NCBI RefSeq assembly: GCF_001043025.1
Contig: NZ_JYLD01000004.1
Coordinates: forward strand, 248,001-312,000
Length of the DNA stretch: 64,000 nt
Reading direction: 5' to 3'
Source of the DNA: Pseudomonas helleri
GTDB lineage: Bacteria; Pseudomonadota; Gammaproteobacteria; Pseudomonadales; Pseudomonadaceae
Notes under the pieces: model-generated
What the model saw: the letters and a program-made list of their open reading frames with translations, nothing else
Told to the model about the DNA's origin: nothing
Database searches by the model: none
In this document: positions 9,392 through 18,540 of the stretch, piece after piece
Numbering within the stretch: position 1 is the first letter of the stretch
Layout: each line of letters begins with the position of its first letter
Program-made: the position numbers and the translations under genes

Positions 9392-10291
9392 TTAGATTTT
9401 CCTCGCCAGTACACGGCCGAACAGCCCTTGAGGACGCACGGCCAACACCAGCGCCATCACCCCGTAGATCACAAAAAGCTCGAACTCCGGCGCGTAATGC
9501 ACGGCAGCGGCGCGGCTCAAGCCCACCAGCAAGGCGCCCACTGCGGCGCCTTCGATGCTGCCCATGCCGCCGATTACTACCACGGCAAATGCCAGCACGA
9601 TGACTTCAACGCCCATGCCCGGCACCACCGAGATCGCCGGTGCGGTCAAGGCGCCCGCCAGCGTGCCGAGCATGGTGCCGAGCACAAACACCAGGGTGAA
9701 CATGCGCCGCACGTTGACGCCCATGGCCATGGCCACTTCACGGTCGTGGATCACTGCGCGCAGCACCTTGCCCTGGTGCGTACGCTCCAGCCATAACCAC
9801 AGGCCCAGGCCCAGTACCAGCGAGATGCCCACCAGCATCAGGTCGTAATTCGACACCTTGAGCCCGGCCAGCGCGCTGCGCCCCATCTCGGCATAGGGCT
9901 GATAGGCGAAATACGGGTTTACGCCCCAGATCATCTTCATGGTGTCTTCGAGGATCAGCAGCAGCGCGTAGGTGATGATCACCATCAGCACTTCGTCGCG
10001 GCCGTACATAAAACGCAGCAGGCCGCGCTCGATGATCAGCCCGACGATCAGCCCGGCCACCAGTGCGCAACCGAGCATCAGCAGATACCCGACCCAGACC
10101 GGGCCAATGCCGTTATTGAAATACCAGCCCACCAGAGACGCAGCGGTGTAGGCGCCAATGGCATAAAAACTGCCGTGGGCCATGTTCAGGATGCGCATCA
10201 CCCCGTAGATCACCGTGAGCCCGGCCGCGACCAGAAACAGCCACGAGGCATAAATGGTGCCGTCTATCAGCACCGCGAAAAGACTCATCAT
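9392..10291 (-). CDS. Branched-chain-type ABC transporter permease (LivH-like)
   Basis: A 299-residue membrane protein. Two adjacent ATG codons (10291 and 10288) follow an AGGA box, so the start is placed at 10291. The family motif GVMRILNMAHGSFYAIGAY (about 31-49) and the conserved GGMGSIEGAAVGALLVG (about 248-264) identify the LivH class. A REP separates it from the binding-protein gene upstream, a position that can shift the ratio of binding protein to membrane subunits. Confidence 0.88.
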   Translation of the reverse strand: MMSLFAVLIDGTIYASWLFLVAAGLTVIYGVMRILNMAHGSFYAIGAYTAASLVGWYFNNGIGPVWVGYLLMLGCALVAGLIVGLIIERGLLRFMYGRDEVLMVIITYALLLILEDTMKMIWGVNPYFAYQPYAEMGRSALAGLKVSNYDLMLVGISLVLGLGLWLWLERTHQGKVLRAVIHDREVAMAMGVNVRRMFTLVFVLGTMLGTLAGALTAPAISVVPGMGVEVIVLAFAVVVIGGMGSIEGAAVGALLVGLSRAAAVHYAPEFELFVIYGVMALVLAVRPQGLFGRVLARKI

Positions 10292-10324
10292 TGAGGTCCT
10301 ACCTTGGCAAGAAGGTGGCAATAC

Positions 10325-10394
10325 CTGTAGGAGCGAGCTTGTCTCGCGATCTTTTGATCGTTTAAAAGATCGCGAGGCAAGCTCGCTCCTACAG
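10325..10394. repeat. REP-type inverted repeat, copy 3
   Basis: Full-length unit with flanking CTG/CAG, located inside the ABC operon between the first binding-protein gene and livH. One arm differs by a single base (GTCTCG for GCCTCG). Confidence 0.95.
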
Positions 10395-10408
10395 TGGCCG
10401 TTAACGGA

Positions 10409-11731
10409 TCAGTTGCACTGCGCGCCGGGGAAGCCGGCCTTGATCCAGTCCAGCGCGGTGGTGCCATCCGGCGGGGTCACGCATTCGCCCGAGAAGGCGA
10501 TGACGTTTTGCACGCCGCCTTTTTTGGTCGTCGGATCGTATTGGTATTCGCCGTAGGCAATCCCTTGCATGGCTTGATGGCCATCAGCGCGGGCCATTTG
10601 CACGGTGCCGGACACCGACTCAAAAGTCGCACCCTTGAACGCCTGGGCGATTTGCAGCGGGGTCGGGATTTTGCCCGGCTCAACCTTGGCGTTTTCCGCC
10701 GCGTGCTTGAGGCCCAATATGGCCTGGGCCATTTTGCTGGCCGGATACGTCGGCGCGGTTTTGTAGGCGGCCTGGTACTGGCCTTTAAACCAGCCGTTGA
10801 GGGTGTTATCCGGCGCAAAAGCACCGAACGGACCACGGCCACCAATGATCATGCCGTTAGGCGCCTGATCTTTATAACGGTCGATGGCCGACTCGCCGCA
10901 GGTCAGCACAGCGGTAGCGTCTTCGAGCAAGCCACGGGCGTTGGCTTGCAACACCAGAGCCTCCATGTCGCCGCCCCAGAAGCTGGAGTGGATGATGTCC
11001 GGGCGCTTGACCGAGATCGCGGAAATTTCAGCGCCGTACTGGCCCTGGAACACTTTGGGCATTTGCGACTCCACCACTTTGGCCTTGGGCATCAGTTGCT
11101 CCATGGAGTGGGTGAAGTCGTTCCAGCTGTCCTGGCCCCAGGCGTAGTTCTGCTGAATACCGGCGACTTTCTGTGCGTCCGGGCGCACCTTGGCCAGGTA
11201 ACGGGCGGCGCCAATGTTGTCCACCGCCGCATCGAGGCTGGTGCGGAACACGTACTGCGGGGTTTTGTCTTCTTTGAACAACTGCGAGGTGCCGCAGTCG
11301 TAGAACACCGTCATGGCGCCCAGCTCTTCGGCAACCGGCGCAATGGCCAGGCAGTCTCCGGAAGAGATATAGCCCACCACCGCATCGACCTTCTGGCGCT
11401 GCACCAGGTTACGGAATTCCTCGACCTGTTTGGCCGCCCCACCCGCTTCGTCAATCATGACCATTTCAATTTCGGCACCGTTGATGCCGATCTTGTCGTA
11501 GGGCGCAGGCAACTGGCCTTTGTTTAAGCCTTCGACCAGCACCTTGGCGGCATTCGCTGACGGCTCGCCAAATGGGCCAGCGGCCGGCCCCGACAGAAAG
11601 GTCACCACGCCAATGCGGAACTTGCCGTTTTCAGCAGCCTGTACCCCGACGCTTAATGACAACGCCAGCCCGGCAGCCGTGATGGCAAAGGCCAAAGGGT
11701 GTTTCAACATGCTTTTCTTGGAATTATTCAT
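10409..11731 (-). CDS. Periplasmic substrate-binding protein of the ABC importer (Peripla_BP_6 type)
   Basis: A 440-residue exported protein. The signal peptide (KK then a hydrophobic run, cleavage after VQA at about 32) precedes a Leu/Ile/Val-binding-like fold: IGVVTFLSGPAAGPFGEP (about 40-57), VDAVVGYISSGD, and VFRTSLDAAVDNI. Its size, above the 370 of LivJ, is that of the amide/urea or larger ligand branch. The ligand pocket cannot be read by eye. It starts 28 bases after the second binding-protein gene and precedes livHMGF, so it is probably the transporter's delivery subunit. Confidence 0.88.
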   Translation of the reverse strand: MNNSKKSMLKHPLAFAITAAGLALSLSVGVQAAENGKFRIGVVTFLSGPAAGPFGEPSANAAKVLVEGLNKGQLPAPYDKIGINGAEIEMVMIDEAGGAAKQVEEFRNLVQRQKVDAVVGYISSGDCLAIAPVAEELGAMTVFYDCGTSQLFKEDKTPQYVFRTSLDAAVDNIGAARYLAKVRPDAQKVAGIQQNYAWGQDSWNDFTHSMEQLMPKAKVVESQMPKVFQGQYGAEISAISVKRPDIIHSSFWGGDMEALVLQANARGLLEDATAVLTCGESAIDRYKDQAPNGMIIGGRGPFGAFAPDNTLNGWFKGQYQAAYKTAPTYPASKMAQAILGLKHAAENAKVEPGKIPTPLQIAQAFKGATFESVSGTVQMARADGHQAMQGIAYGEYQYDPTTKKGGVQNVIAFSGECVTPPDGTTALDWIKAGFPGAQCN

Positions 11732-11759
11732 GCTTGCTTCTCGGTCAAAGGTCGAGCCG

Positions 11760-13073
11760 CTAGGGCTCGGCGACGGGTTTACGCGCGGCCAGACGCCGCT
11801 TCAGGGTGGCGCTGTCGAGCTGTAGCTCTTGCGCCGAATACACCGACCAGTCACCCAGCATCAGTTGGGCAGGCGGGTAATCGGTATTGCTGACCGGCGT
11901 GCCAATGGCCTGGCTCTGCTGGATTTGATGGGTCACCGGGTCGATGCGTGAAAAGCTGCCGGGCGGGTCTTCGGGCAAGGCGATGTCCAGGCCTTCGAGG
12001 GCACGGATCAGGGCCTGGGTGTCGGTCACCCCGCCGGTTTTCTCAAAAGCTTTGGCCATCACCATCACCACGCTGTAGGCGCCTTGCGCGGCGTAGGTCG
12101 GATAGCGCCCGCTCAACTGATGAAAGCGCTCGACAAACGAGCGGTTGCGCGGGGTGTCGGGCCAGTTGTTGTGGTGGCGCGCCGAAAGAATCAGCCCGGC
12201 AGGTGCCTTGTTGCCCAGCGACACCAGAAAATCGTAATTGGCCCCGGTGTCGAAGTTCGCCAGCCGCGAGGTTTCCAGCAAGCGGCTACCGGCGGCCTGT
12301 TTGACGAAGGCATGGAAGTCGCCGCCCCAGATCGCCGAGACGATGATGTCGGGCCTGGCCTGTTCCAACGCGGTGATGTACGGCGAGTAATCCGGCTCGT
12401 ACAGACGCGGCCACAACTCGATGACGTCATCGAACTTAACCCCCAACTGGTTCAGGGCTTCGTGCAAGTCATCGCGGGACACATGGCCGTATTCGTAGTC
12501 AGGGCCAATAAATGCCAGGCGCTTCCAGCCGGTCTTTTTCTGCAAGGCTTGCAGGTACCGCGCACCTGCCGCCATGGAGGTCCAAGTGTCATTGGTCACA
12601 CGAAAATAGTACGGGTGGCCGTTTTCCAGGGTCATGCGCGACGAGGCGTGATCGGAGCCGATCATCAGCACTTTTTCCTGGCGGGCCAGTTGGCTGACGG
12701 CCAGCGCCACACCGGACGAAACCATGCCGCACAGCACTTGCACGCCGTCCTTGTGAATAAAGCTCTTGGCCAGGCTGACGCCGTAGGAGGCTTTGGACTG
12801 GTCGTCATCGACAATTACCCGCAGGCGCGGCACGGGCTCACCGGCCACGCGGCGGGTTTGCAATTCATTGAGTGCGACTTGAATGCCGAGGATGCTGTCG
12901 TGGCCATAAATGGCGGCGCGCTCGGTCATCGGGTACAGGCAGCCCAGGGTCAGGTCGGCGTCAGCGGCCGGCACGCCTAATTCCAGACGGCCGACGTCGG
13001 CGCTGGACAAGGGGCTGGCAAGCAGAGTGCTCAGGGTCAGGAGGCCACAGGCCCATTGACGCAACAGGGACAT
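11760..13073 (-). CDS. Second periplasmic binding protein (Peripla_BP_6/AmiC-like), first gene of the operon
   Basis: A 437-residue protein; the start at 13073 is set by AAAGGA just upstream and by the signal peptide directly after it (MSLLRQWACGLLTLSTLLA..., cleavage near residue 25). The mature part is an ABC-type ligand-binding fold with LTLGCLYPMTERAAIYGHDS, VQVLCGMVSSGVALAVSQLA and LAFIGPDYEYGHVSRDDLHE. It resembles the receptor proteins that present a ligand to a sensor as much as transport proteins. As first gene behind the sigma54 promoter and next to a two-component system, it may be the periplasmic sensor partner of the kinase (inference). Confidence 0.83.
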   Translation of the reverse strand: MSLLRQWACGLLTLSTLLASPLSSADVGRLELGVPAADADLTLGCLYPMTERAAIYGHDSILGIQVALNELQTRRVAGEPVPRLRVIVDDDQSKASYGVSLAKSFIHKDGVQVLCGMVSSGVALAVSQLARQEKVLMIGSDHASSRMTLENGHPYYFRVTNDTWTSMAAGARYLQALQKKTGWKRLAFIGPDYEYGHVSRDDLHEALNQLGVKFDDVIELWPRLYEPDYSPYITALEQARPDIIVSAIWGGDFHAFVKQAAGSRLLETSRLANFDTGANYDFLVSLGNKAPAGLILSARHHNNWPDTPRNRSFVERFHQLSGRYPTYAAQGAYSVVMVMAKAFEKTGGVTDTQALIRALEGLDIALPEDPPGSFSRIDPVTHQIQQSQAIGTPVSNTDYPPAQLMLGDWSVYSAQELQLDSATLKRRLAARKPVAEP

Positions 13074-13126
13074 AAATTCCTTTGGGCGTTGAAAACGCCT
13101 CTTGTTGGAGTGCGGGAAGGGACAGA

Positions 13127-13142
13127 GCAAGGGCTATGCCAA
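13127..13142 (-). promoter_or_regulatory. Sigma54 (-24/-12) promoter of the ABC/alcohol-dehydrogenase operon
   Basis: Read on the minus strand the site is TTGGCATAGCCCTTGC, matching TTGGCAC-N5-TTGC with GG and GC exactly 10 bases apart. It lies about 55 bases upstream of the first operon gene and directly beyond the 3' end of a sigma54-type response regulator gene. Confidence 0.85.
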
Positions 13143-13154
13143 GGTGAACAACGT

Positions 13155-13220
13155 GTAGGAGCGAGCTTGCCTCGCGATCTTTTAAAGGGTCAAAAGATCG
13201 CGAGGCAAGCTCGCTCCTAC
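13155..13220. repeat. REP-type inverted repeat, copy 4
   Basis: Complete arms with a variant loop. It lies just upstream of the sigma54 promoter, in the interval where an enhancer site would be expected. Confidence 0.95.
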
Positions 13221-13276
13221 AGGATTTGCGGGTGTGTTGAGCGGTTTGCGCTCAACACGCGCGCGGGTGTGAGCGC

Positions 13277-14584
13277 TTAGCGCTCAATGCCCAGCCGTTG
13301 CAGGCGGCGTTTGAGCGCGTGGCGCGAAATGCCGAGCAATTGCGCGGCCAGACCTTTGTGGCCCGCCGAGCGGCTGAGCGCATCGGTCACCAGCTCGCGC
13401 TCGGCACGTTCAAGCTGGTCGCCCAGCACATGGGATGCCTCTACCTCTTGCCCTTGCAAGGGCGCAGGCAGCATCGCCGCGCTGATGCCTTGGCCCGGCA
13501 ACAGAATGGTCAGGCGCTCAACCAGATTCTTCAGTTCGCGCACGTTGCCGGGCCAGCGATGACGGCGCAGCGCCGCCACGCAATCTGGCAAAAACTGGAT
13601 CGGGCTCACGCCCTCTTCAACCGCCTGGCGCTGGGCAAAATACTGCGCCAGCAACAGCAGGTCTTCGCCGCGTTCACGCAAGGCCGGGATGTCTACCGTG
13701 ATGACGTTCAAACGGTAAAACAGGTCTTCACGAAACCGCCCCAAACGCACATCGTCGGCCAGGTCCCGGTTAGTTGCTGCCACCACGCGCACGTCGGCAC
13801 TGCTGGCCTGGCTGGCGCCCACCGCGCGATAGCTGCCGTTTTCCAGAAAGTGCAGCAACTTGGCTTGCAGGCTCAGCGGCAACTCGCCGATTTCGTCAAG
13901 AAACAGCGTGCCGCCGTTGGCCTGGCTGACCAGCCCGGCGCGCTTTTGATGGGCGCCGGTGTAGGCGCCTTTCTCCGAGCCGAACAGCTCGGCCTCAATC
14001 AACTGCTCGGGCAAGGCGGCGCAGTTCACTTCGATAAACGCGCTGGCAGCCCGGGAGCTGTGCGCGTGCAACGCTTGGGCGACCAAGGTCTTGCCGGTAC
14101 CGGACTCACCCAACAGCAGGATCCGCGTGGCCGAGCTGCGGGCAATCCGTTGCACCGCCGCGTGCAGCGTGCTCATCGCCGGGCTTTGCCCTTGCAGGCC
14201 GGGCACCGGTGACTCAGGCGTGTCGAGGGCCAAGGTGCTGCTGATGGTGGCGAGCAGGTCATCCAGCTCAAAGGGTTTGGTCAGGTAATCGGTGGCGCCG
14301 CTTTTGACCGCCTGCACCGCCGCCCGGGTATCGCCATGGGCAGAGATCATGATCACCGGCAGGTGCGGGCTGCGCTGGCGCAAGCCATCCAGCGTGGCCA
14401 TGCCGTCGATGCCCGGCAGGCCGAGGTCCAGCAAGACGATGTCGATGTCATCCAGCACCTGTTGCAGCGCCGCTTCGCCACTGCTGGCCGTGCTGATACG
14501 CATGCCCTCCCCGCGCAATGCATAGCTGAGCGAGCGCACCAGCGCTTCTTCATCGTCGACGATTAACACGTGAACATCAGGCAT
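13277..14584 (-). CDS. Sigma54-dependent response regulator (DctD/NtrC class)
   Basis: A 435-residue activator. The receiver domain (1-120) has the acidic pair DDEE, the phosphoacceptor in [10 protein letters not shown] (Asp about 53) and Lys in TDYLTKPFE. The AAA+ domain has Walker A GESGTGKT (about 162-169), the sigma54-contact loop GAYTGA (about 213), Walker B GGTLFLDE (about 230) and [12 protein letters not shown]. The C-terminal Fis-type HTH is [20 protein letters not shown]. It is transcribed with the kinase just upstream. The best target is the sigma54 promoter at 13127-13142. Confidence 0.93.
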   Translation of the reverse strand: MPDVHVLIVDDEEALVRSLSYALRGEGMRISTASSGEAALQQVLDDIDIVLLDLGLPGIDGMATLDGLRQRSPHLPVIMISAHGDTRAAVQAVKSGATDYLTKPFELDDLLATISSTLALDTPESPVPGLQGQSPAMSTLHAAVQRIARSSATRILLLGESGTGKTLVAQALHAHSSRAASAFIEVNCAALPEQLIEAELFGSEKGAYTGAHQKRAGLVSQANGGTLFLDEIGELPLSLQAKLLHFLENGSYRAVGASQASSADVRVVAATNRDLADDVRLGRFREDLFYRLNVITVDIPALRERGEDLLLLAQYFAQRQAVEEGVSPIQFLPDCVAALRRHRWPGNVRELKNLVERLTILLPGQGISAAMLPAPLQGQEVEASHVLGDQLERAERELVTDALSRSAGHKGLAAQLLGISRHALKRRLQRLGIER

Positions 14585-14644
14585 CTGTGTCTCACTTTTA
14601 CGTATTCAAAATGATCGGTAGCCGCTGACGAGGCACGCAGGCGG

Positions 14645-16366
14645 CTACAAAAACCGGGTGAACGCAGGGAAATCGAGCGCCACCTGGGTGCCCTCACCCA
14701 CGCGGCTGACGATGTGCATGCGCGCGTCGTTGGCCTCCAGCAGTTGCTGGCTGATGCTCAATCCCAAGCCGGTGCCCTGGGGTTTAAGGGTGAAAAATGG
14801 CTGGCGAATCTGTTCCAGGTGTTCGGGCGAAATGCCGCAACCCTGATCGATGATCAACACCCGCACCCGCCCTTGGCCCGTCTCGGCGCACAAGCGCACC
14901 ACGCCGCCCTCCGGGCTGGCTTGCACAGCGTTCAAACACAGGTTGAGCAGCACTTGGCGGGCTTGATCCGGGTCGACGAACAGCTGCAAATCCCCTGCCG
15001 ACTCGCACAGCAGTTCGATATTGCGCGCTTGCAAGTGGGGGCCGACCATCGCCGCCGTGTGCTCGAACAGGTGCGCCACCGAGACCACCCGCGGTTTGGC
15101 CGGGTGCGGGCGGCCGTATTCGAGCAAGTCATTGGTGACCCGTGACAAGCGGTCGATTTCCTTGACCAGATCACTCAGCAGGTGCCGCCGCTCAGGTTCT
15201 TGCTCGCGGCGCAGCAAGGCTTGCACCGTGGTTTTCATGGTCGCCAGCGGGTTGCGCACTTCATGGGCCACGCCCGTGGCGAAGGTGCCCAGCACGGCGA
15301 GGTTTTCGCTGCGTACGGTCTGGTCCATGACCTGCGCCAGACGCTCGGCCATCACGTTAAAGGCGCGGGCCACATGGCTGATTTCATCGTCTTTGGGCTG
15401 TAGCGCAAGGCGATAGCTCAAGTCGCCCATGGACAGTTGATGGGCACCTTGCAGCAAGGTGCTGACCCGCGCGCGCAACTGCCGCGAGAGGGTAAAAAAA
15501 ACGATGAGGATAAACCCGATAAACCCCGCCGCCACCCAGTACAGCCACCAGCGTGCATCGTTCAGGGGCTTGAGGATGGCCCCCGGCTCGACACTGAACA
15601 CCAGTTGCCAGCCGGGCAAAATCATCGGCCCTTCGTGCCATTGCCCCGGCGCTTTGACGGGCCGCCCGGTGGGGTCGATAAACGCGCCGCCAGGCACGCG
15701 CAACAACGGCGCAACCACGCCGCCCATGCCCGCACTGACCAGCAACTCGCTCAAGGAGGCCAGGCGTAAATGCAGGGCTATGCGCACCTTCTGATTGGTA
15801 CGCCCGATGCGGACGCTCTTGCGGATCAGAAAGCTGCCCGAGCCGCCCGCCTTGGGCAGCAGCGGCCCTATCACTTCGACGTCACCGACCCATTGCACCG
15901 GCAAACCGGCGATGGACCAGTGTTCATTGCCCCAATACGGCTCCCCCGAGGCAGACTGGCCCGGCAGTACTTTGATCAAGCGGTCCTGCTCATCAAAAAA
16001 CAGCACGCCGTACATAAAGGGCAAGTCCCCTTCCAGCTTGAGCAGCGAGTCGACGTCGCTGATCAGCCGAGATTGATCGACTATGAATTCAGGCATGTTG
16101 GGGTGATTGGACAGCGCCGAGAGCTGGTAGAAGCGATCATCCAGAAAGGAGGACAGGCGGTTGGCCGTCGACAATGCCTGGGCATCCAGCCGCTCGCCGG
16201 TAAGACGGTTGAGCAAGTCCTTGGCCAGTTGCTCATAAAAAATCGCCAGGGTAATCAGCGCCACGCTCATGACCACAACGGACAGCAACGTATAGCGCGC
16301 CACCAGGCTACGGTGCGGCCGGGCAAGCCACTGCAACAACACATGGAGGGAAGAGTCGGGGTTCAT
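14645..16366 (-). CDS. Membrane sensor histidine kinase of the ABC/ADH cluster
   Basis: A 573-residue kinase when started at the ATG at 16366, where the first hydrophobic segment sits normally near the N-terminus; a longer start at 16456 would run into the divergent promoter. Two membrane spans (about 22-46 and 255-278) frame a roughly 200-residue periplasmic sensor domain of dCache-like size. HAMP follows, then the H-box VAHEVRNPLATMKTT, N-box LLNLCLNAVQASP, G1 DQGCGIS and G2 GTGLGLSISQ. Architecture is like DctB, which pairs with sigma54 regulators. The ligand is unknown; it may be the transported substrate or a ligand-loaded binding protein. Confidence 0.92.
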   Translation of the reverse strand: MNPDSSLHVLLQWLARPHRSLVARYTLLSVVVMSVALITLAIFYEQLAKDLLNRLTGERLDAQALSTANRLSSFLDDRFYQLSALSNHPNMPEFIVDQSRLISDVDSLLKLEGDLPFMYGVLFFDEQDRLIKVLPGQSASGEPYWGNEHWSIAGLPVQWVGDVEVIGPLLPKAGGSGSFLIRKSVRIGRTNQKVRIALHLRLASLSELLVSAGMGGVVAPLLRVPGGAFIDPTGRPVKAPGQWHEGPMILPGWQLVFSVEPGAILKPLNDARWWLYWVAAGFIGFILIVFFTLSRQLRARVSTLLQGAHQLSMGDLSYRLALQPKDDEISHVARAFNVMAERLAQVMDQTVRSENLAVLGTFATGVAHEVRNPLATMKTTVQALLRREQEPERRHLLSDLVKEIDRLSRVTNDLLEYGRPHPAKPRVVSVAHLFEHTAAMVGPHLQARNIELLCESAGDLQLFVDPDQARQVLLNLCLNAVQASPEGGVVRLCAETGQGRVRVLIIDQGCGISPEHLEQIRQPFFTLKPQGTGLGLSISQQLLEANDARMHIVSRVGEGTQVALDFPAFTRFL

Positions 16367-16510
16367 GGCGTTCTTGATTGTTTTTGTAATGGCCCCAGCA
16401 TAGGGATCGACCCTTGGGCCTGTCCATGACTGCGTGTTGCAGATTTCGTGGCTCATCGCCTAATATACGTTTCGCTTACATTCCATATATATTTCATCTT
16501 GGGTCATTTG

Positions 16511-16762
16511 ATGGGCATCGTAAAAATCTCGGACGCCATGCACGAAAATCTGCGCATCGCCAGCAACGCGCTCAGTCGCTCGATCAATGCTCAGGCAGAG
16601 CACTGGATGCGCATTGGCATGCTCACAGAGCTGTACCCGGATCTGGATCACAACCAGATCAGTCGTTTACTGATTCGCGCCGAGCTTGAGGGCGGTCTCG
16701 ATTTAAAACAGCTGTGCCAATTGGCTGATTCGGCACAGGCTGCAGCAGGAGCCCGCCCATGA
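16511..16762 (+). CDS. ParD-like small DNA-binding/antitoxin-like protein
   Basis: An 83-residue protein. The start at 16511 (MGIVKISDAMHENLRIAS) is chosen because the family begins with this ribbon-helix-helix-like segment; the upstream in-frame extension is hydrophobic and has no support. It fits the ParD-like family (short proteins with an R/A-S-R-S-I-N motif: SNALSRSINAQAEHWMRIG). Its last 4 bases overlap the methionine aminopeptidase start as ATGA, so the two are translationally coupled. No ParE toxin is present. Possible roles are autoregulator or antitoxin; none is proven by sequence. Confidence 0.8.
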   Translation: MGIVKISDAMHENLRIASNALSRSINAQAEHWMRIGMLTELYPDLDHNQISRLLIRAELEGGLDLKQLCQLADSAQAAAGARP

Positions 16763-17550
16763 GAGCGCACGTGGTTATCAACACACCGGCCCAAATCGCC
16801 CAGTCCAAAGTCGCCGGCATGCTCGCGGCTGAAGTACTGGCGATGATCACCCCGCACGTCAAAGCAGGGGTGACCACCGACCAGCTCGACAAGATTTGCC
16901 ATGACTACATCGTCAATGTGCAAAAGGCCATTCCCGGCAACGTCGGCTACCACGGCTTCCCGAAAACCGTGTGCACCTCGGTCAATGAAGTGGTGTGCCA
17001 CGGCATCCCGTCGGGCCGAGTGCTGCACGATGGCGACATCGTCAACATCGACATCGCCGTGGTAAAGGATGGCTGGTACGGCGACACCAGCCGCATGTAC
17101 TACGTGGGCGAGCCGAGCCCGCAAGCGCGGCATCTGGTCAAAACCACGTATGAGGCCATGTGCGCCGGTATTCGCCAGGTTAGCCCCGGAGCAACCCTGG
17201 GCGACATTGGCCACGCGATCCAGACCGTTGCCGAAAAAGAAGGCTTCAGCGTGGTGCGCGAGTACTGCGGCCACGGCATCGGCAAGGTCTATCACGACGA
17301 ACCGCAGATCCTCCATTACGGTTATCCCGGCCAGGGCATGAAGCTTAAAACCGGCATGATTTTCACCGTCGAGCCGATGCTCAACGCGGGCAAACGCCAC
17401 GTCAAAACCCTGGCTGACCAGTGGACCGTAGTCACCAAGGATTGGTCGCTGTCGGCCCAATGGGAACACATGGTGGCAGTGACCGATAACGGCTTTGAAG
17501 TGCTGAGCCCTTGGCCGGATGCGGTTGAGGAGTTCGCGCCGATTACCTGA
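16759..17550 (+). CDS. map: Type I methionine aminopeptidase
   Basis: A 263-residue metalloprotease that removes the initiator Met from nascent proteins. The catalytic His of GYHGFPKTVCTSVNEVVCHG (about 63-82), metal ligands D in NIDIAVVKDGWYGDTSRM (about 97-114), H in CGHGIG (about 172), E in FTVEPML (about 204) and E in QWEHMV (about 235) are all present, so it should be active. This is probably an accessory second copy, since the housekeeping map normally lies next to rpsB. Coupling to a ParD-like protein is the notable feature of its setting. Confidence 0.92.
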   Translation: MRAHVVINTPAQIAQSKVAGMLAAEVLAMITPHVKAGVTTDQLDKICHDYIVNVQKAIPGNVGYHGFPKTVCTSVNEVVCHGIPSGRVLHDGDIVNIDIAVVKDGWYGDTSRMYYVGEPSPQARHLVKTTYEAMCAGIRQVSPGATLGDIGHAIQTVAEKEGFSVVREYCGHGIGKVYHDEPQILHYGYPGQGMKLKTGMIFTVEPMLNAGKRHVKTLADQWTVVTKDWSLSAQWEHMVAVTDNGFEVLSPWPDAVEEFAPIT

Positions 17551-17683
17551 GTTGCAAGCACAATGGCGCCTTCTGCAAGCCACTTGGCGCCTTGCTGCTA
17601 GTGTTTAGAGGCGGCCAGCCGAGCATTATTTGTTCAGGCGCTGAGGCAAGTGTTTCAGCGGTTTCTAACGAAGAGGTGTTCGA

Positions 17684-18505
17684 ATGTCCAAGATCTGGTT
17701 TATCACTGGCAGTTCCCGTGGCCTCGGTCGCTCCATCACTCTGGCTGCCCTGCGCGCCGGGGACCGTGTTGTCGCCACCGCCCGCAAGCCTCAGCAACTC
17801 GATGACCTGGTGGCCGAGTTTGGCGATGCGATTTACCCACTGGCGCTGGACGTGACCAACAACGAGCAGGTGGAACAGGCGGTTGACGCCGCCGTGAAGC
17901 ATTTTGGCCGCCTCGATGTGGTGGTCAACAACGCCGGTTATGGCGATCTGGCTGCGGTCGAAGACGTCACCCTGGAAGACTTCCGCGCCCAAATCGACAC
18001 CAACTTCTACGGCGTGGTGTATGTGAGCAAGGCGGTTGTGCCGGTCCTGCGTCACCAGGGCAGCGGGCACATTTTCCAGGTCTCGTCGCTGGGTGGGCGC
18101 ATCGGCATGGCTGGCCTGGGCGCGTACCAGAGCGCGAAGTGGGCCGTCGGCGGCTTCTCCACCGTGCTGGCACAGGAAGTCACCCCGCTGGGCATCAAAG
18201 TGACCGTGCTTGAGCCGGGCGGCATGCAGACCGATTGGGCCGGCCCGTCGATGACCATCCCGCCTATCAGCGAACCCTACAAACAATCGGTCGGCGCACT
18301 GGCCGAGCTGCTCAACTCCCCGGGCATTTTGCCGACCCGTCCGGACCGCGTGGCTGAAATTGTGCTGGAACTGGCCCTCAAGGATGACGCGCCACTGCGT
18401 CTGCTGATCGGTAGCGACGCGGTGCAGTACGCTGCCAAGGCCGCGCAAGACCTGGCCGAATCGGATAAAAAGTGGCACGACCTGAGCGTGTCAGCCTCTA
18501 ACTGA
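17684..18505 (+). CDS. Classical SDR-family oxidoreductase
   Basis: A 273-residue NAD(P)-dependent reductase/dehydrogenase. The cofactor motif TGSSRGLG is at about 9-16 with Arg at the strand-2 end (ATARKPQQL), favouring NADP. NNAGYG (about 86-91), catalytic Ser in QVSSLGG (about 137) and YxxxK as YQSAK (about 149-153) complete the active site. It has an AAGAGG ribosome-binding site. It is followed at 35 bases by an AraC regulator and then by a second reductase on the same strand, so the three may be one unit. Substrate unknown. Confidence 0.9.
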   Translation: MSKIWFITGSSRGLGRSITLAALRAGDRVVATARKPQQLDDLVAEFGDAIYPLALDVTNNEQVEQAVDAAVKHFGRLDVVVNNAGYGDLAAVEDVTLEDFRAQIDTNFYGVVYVSKAVVPVLRHQGSGHIFQVSSLGGRIGMAGLGAYQSAKWAVGGFSTVLAQEVTPLGIKVTVLEPGGMQTDWAGPSMTIPPISEPYKQSVGALAELLNSPGILPTRPDRVAEIVLELALKDDAPLRLLIGSDAVQYAAKAAQDLAESDKKWHDLSVSASN

Positions 18506-18540
18506 GCCACCCCTGACTGACCTGACATAAAGGAGCCCCC

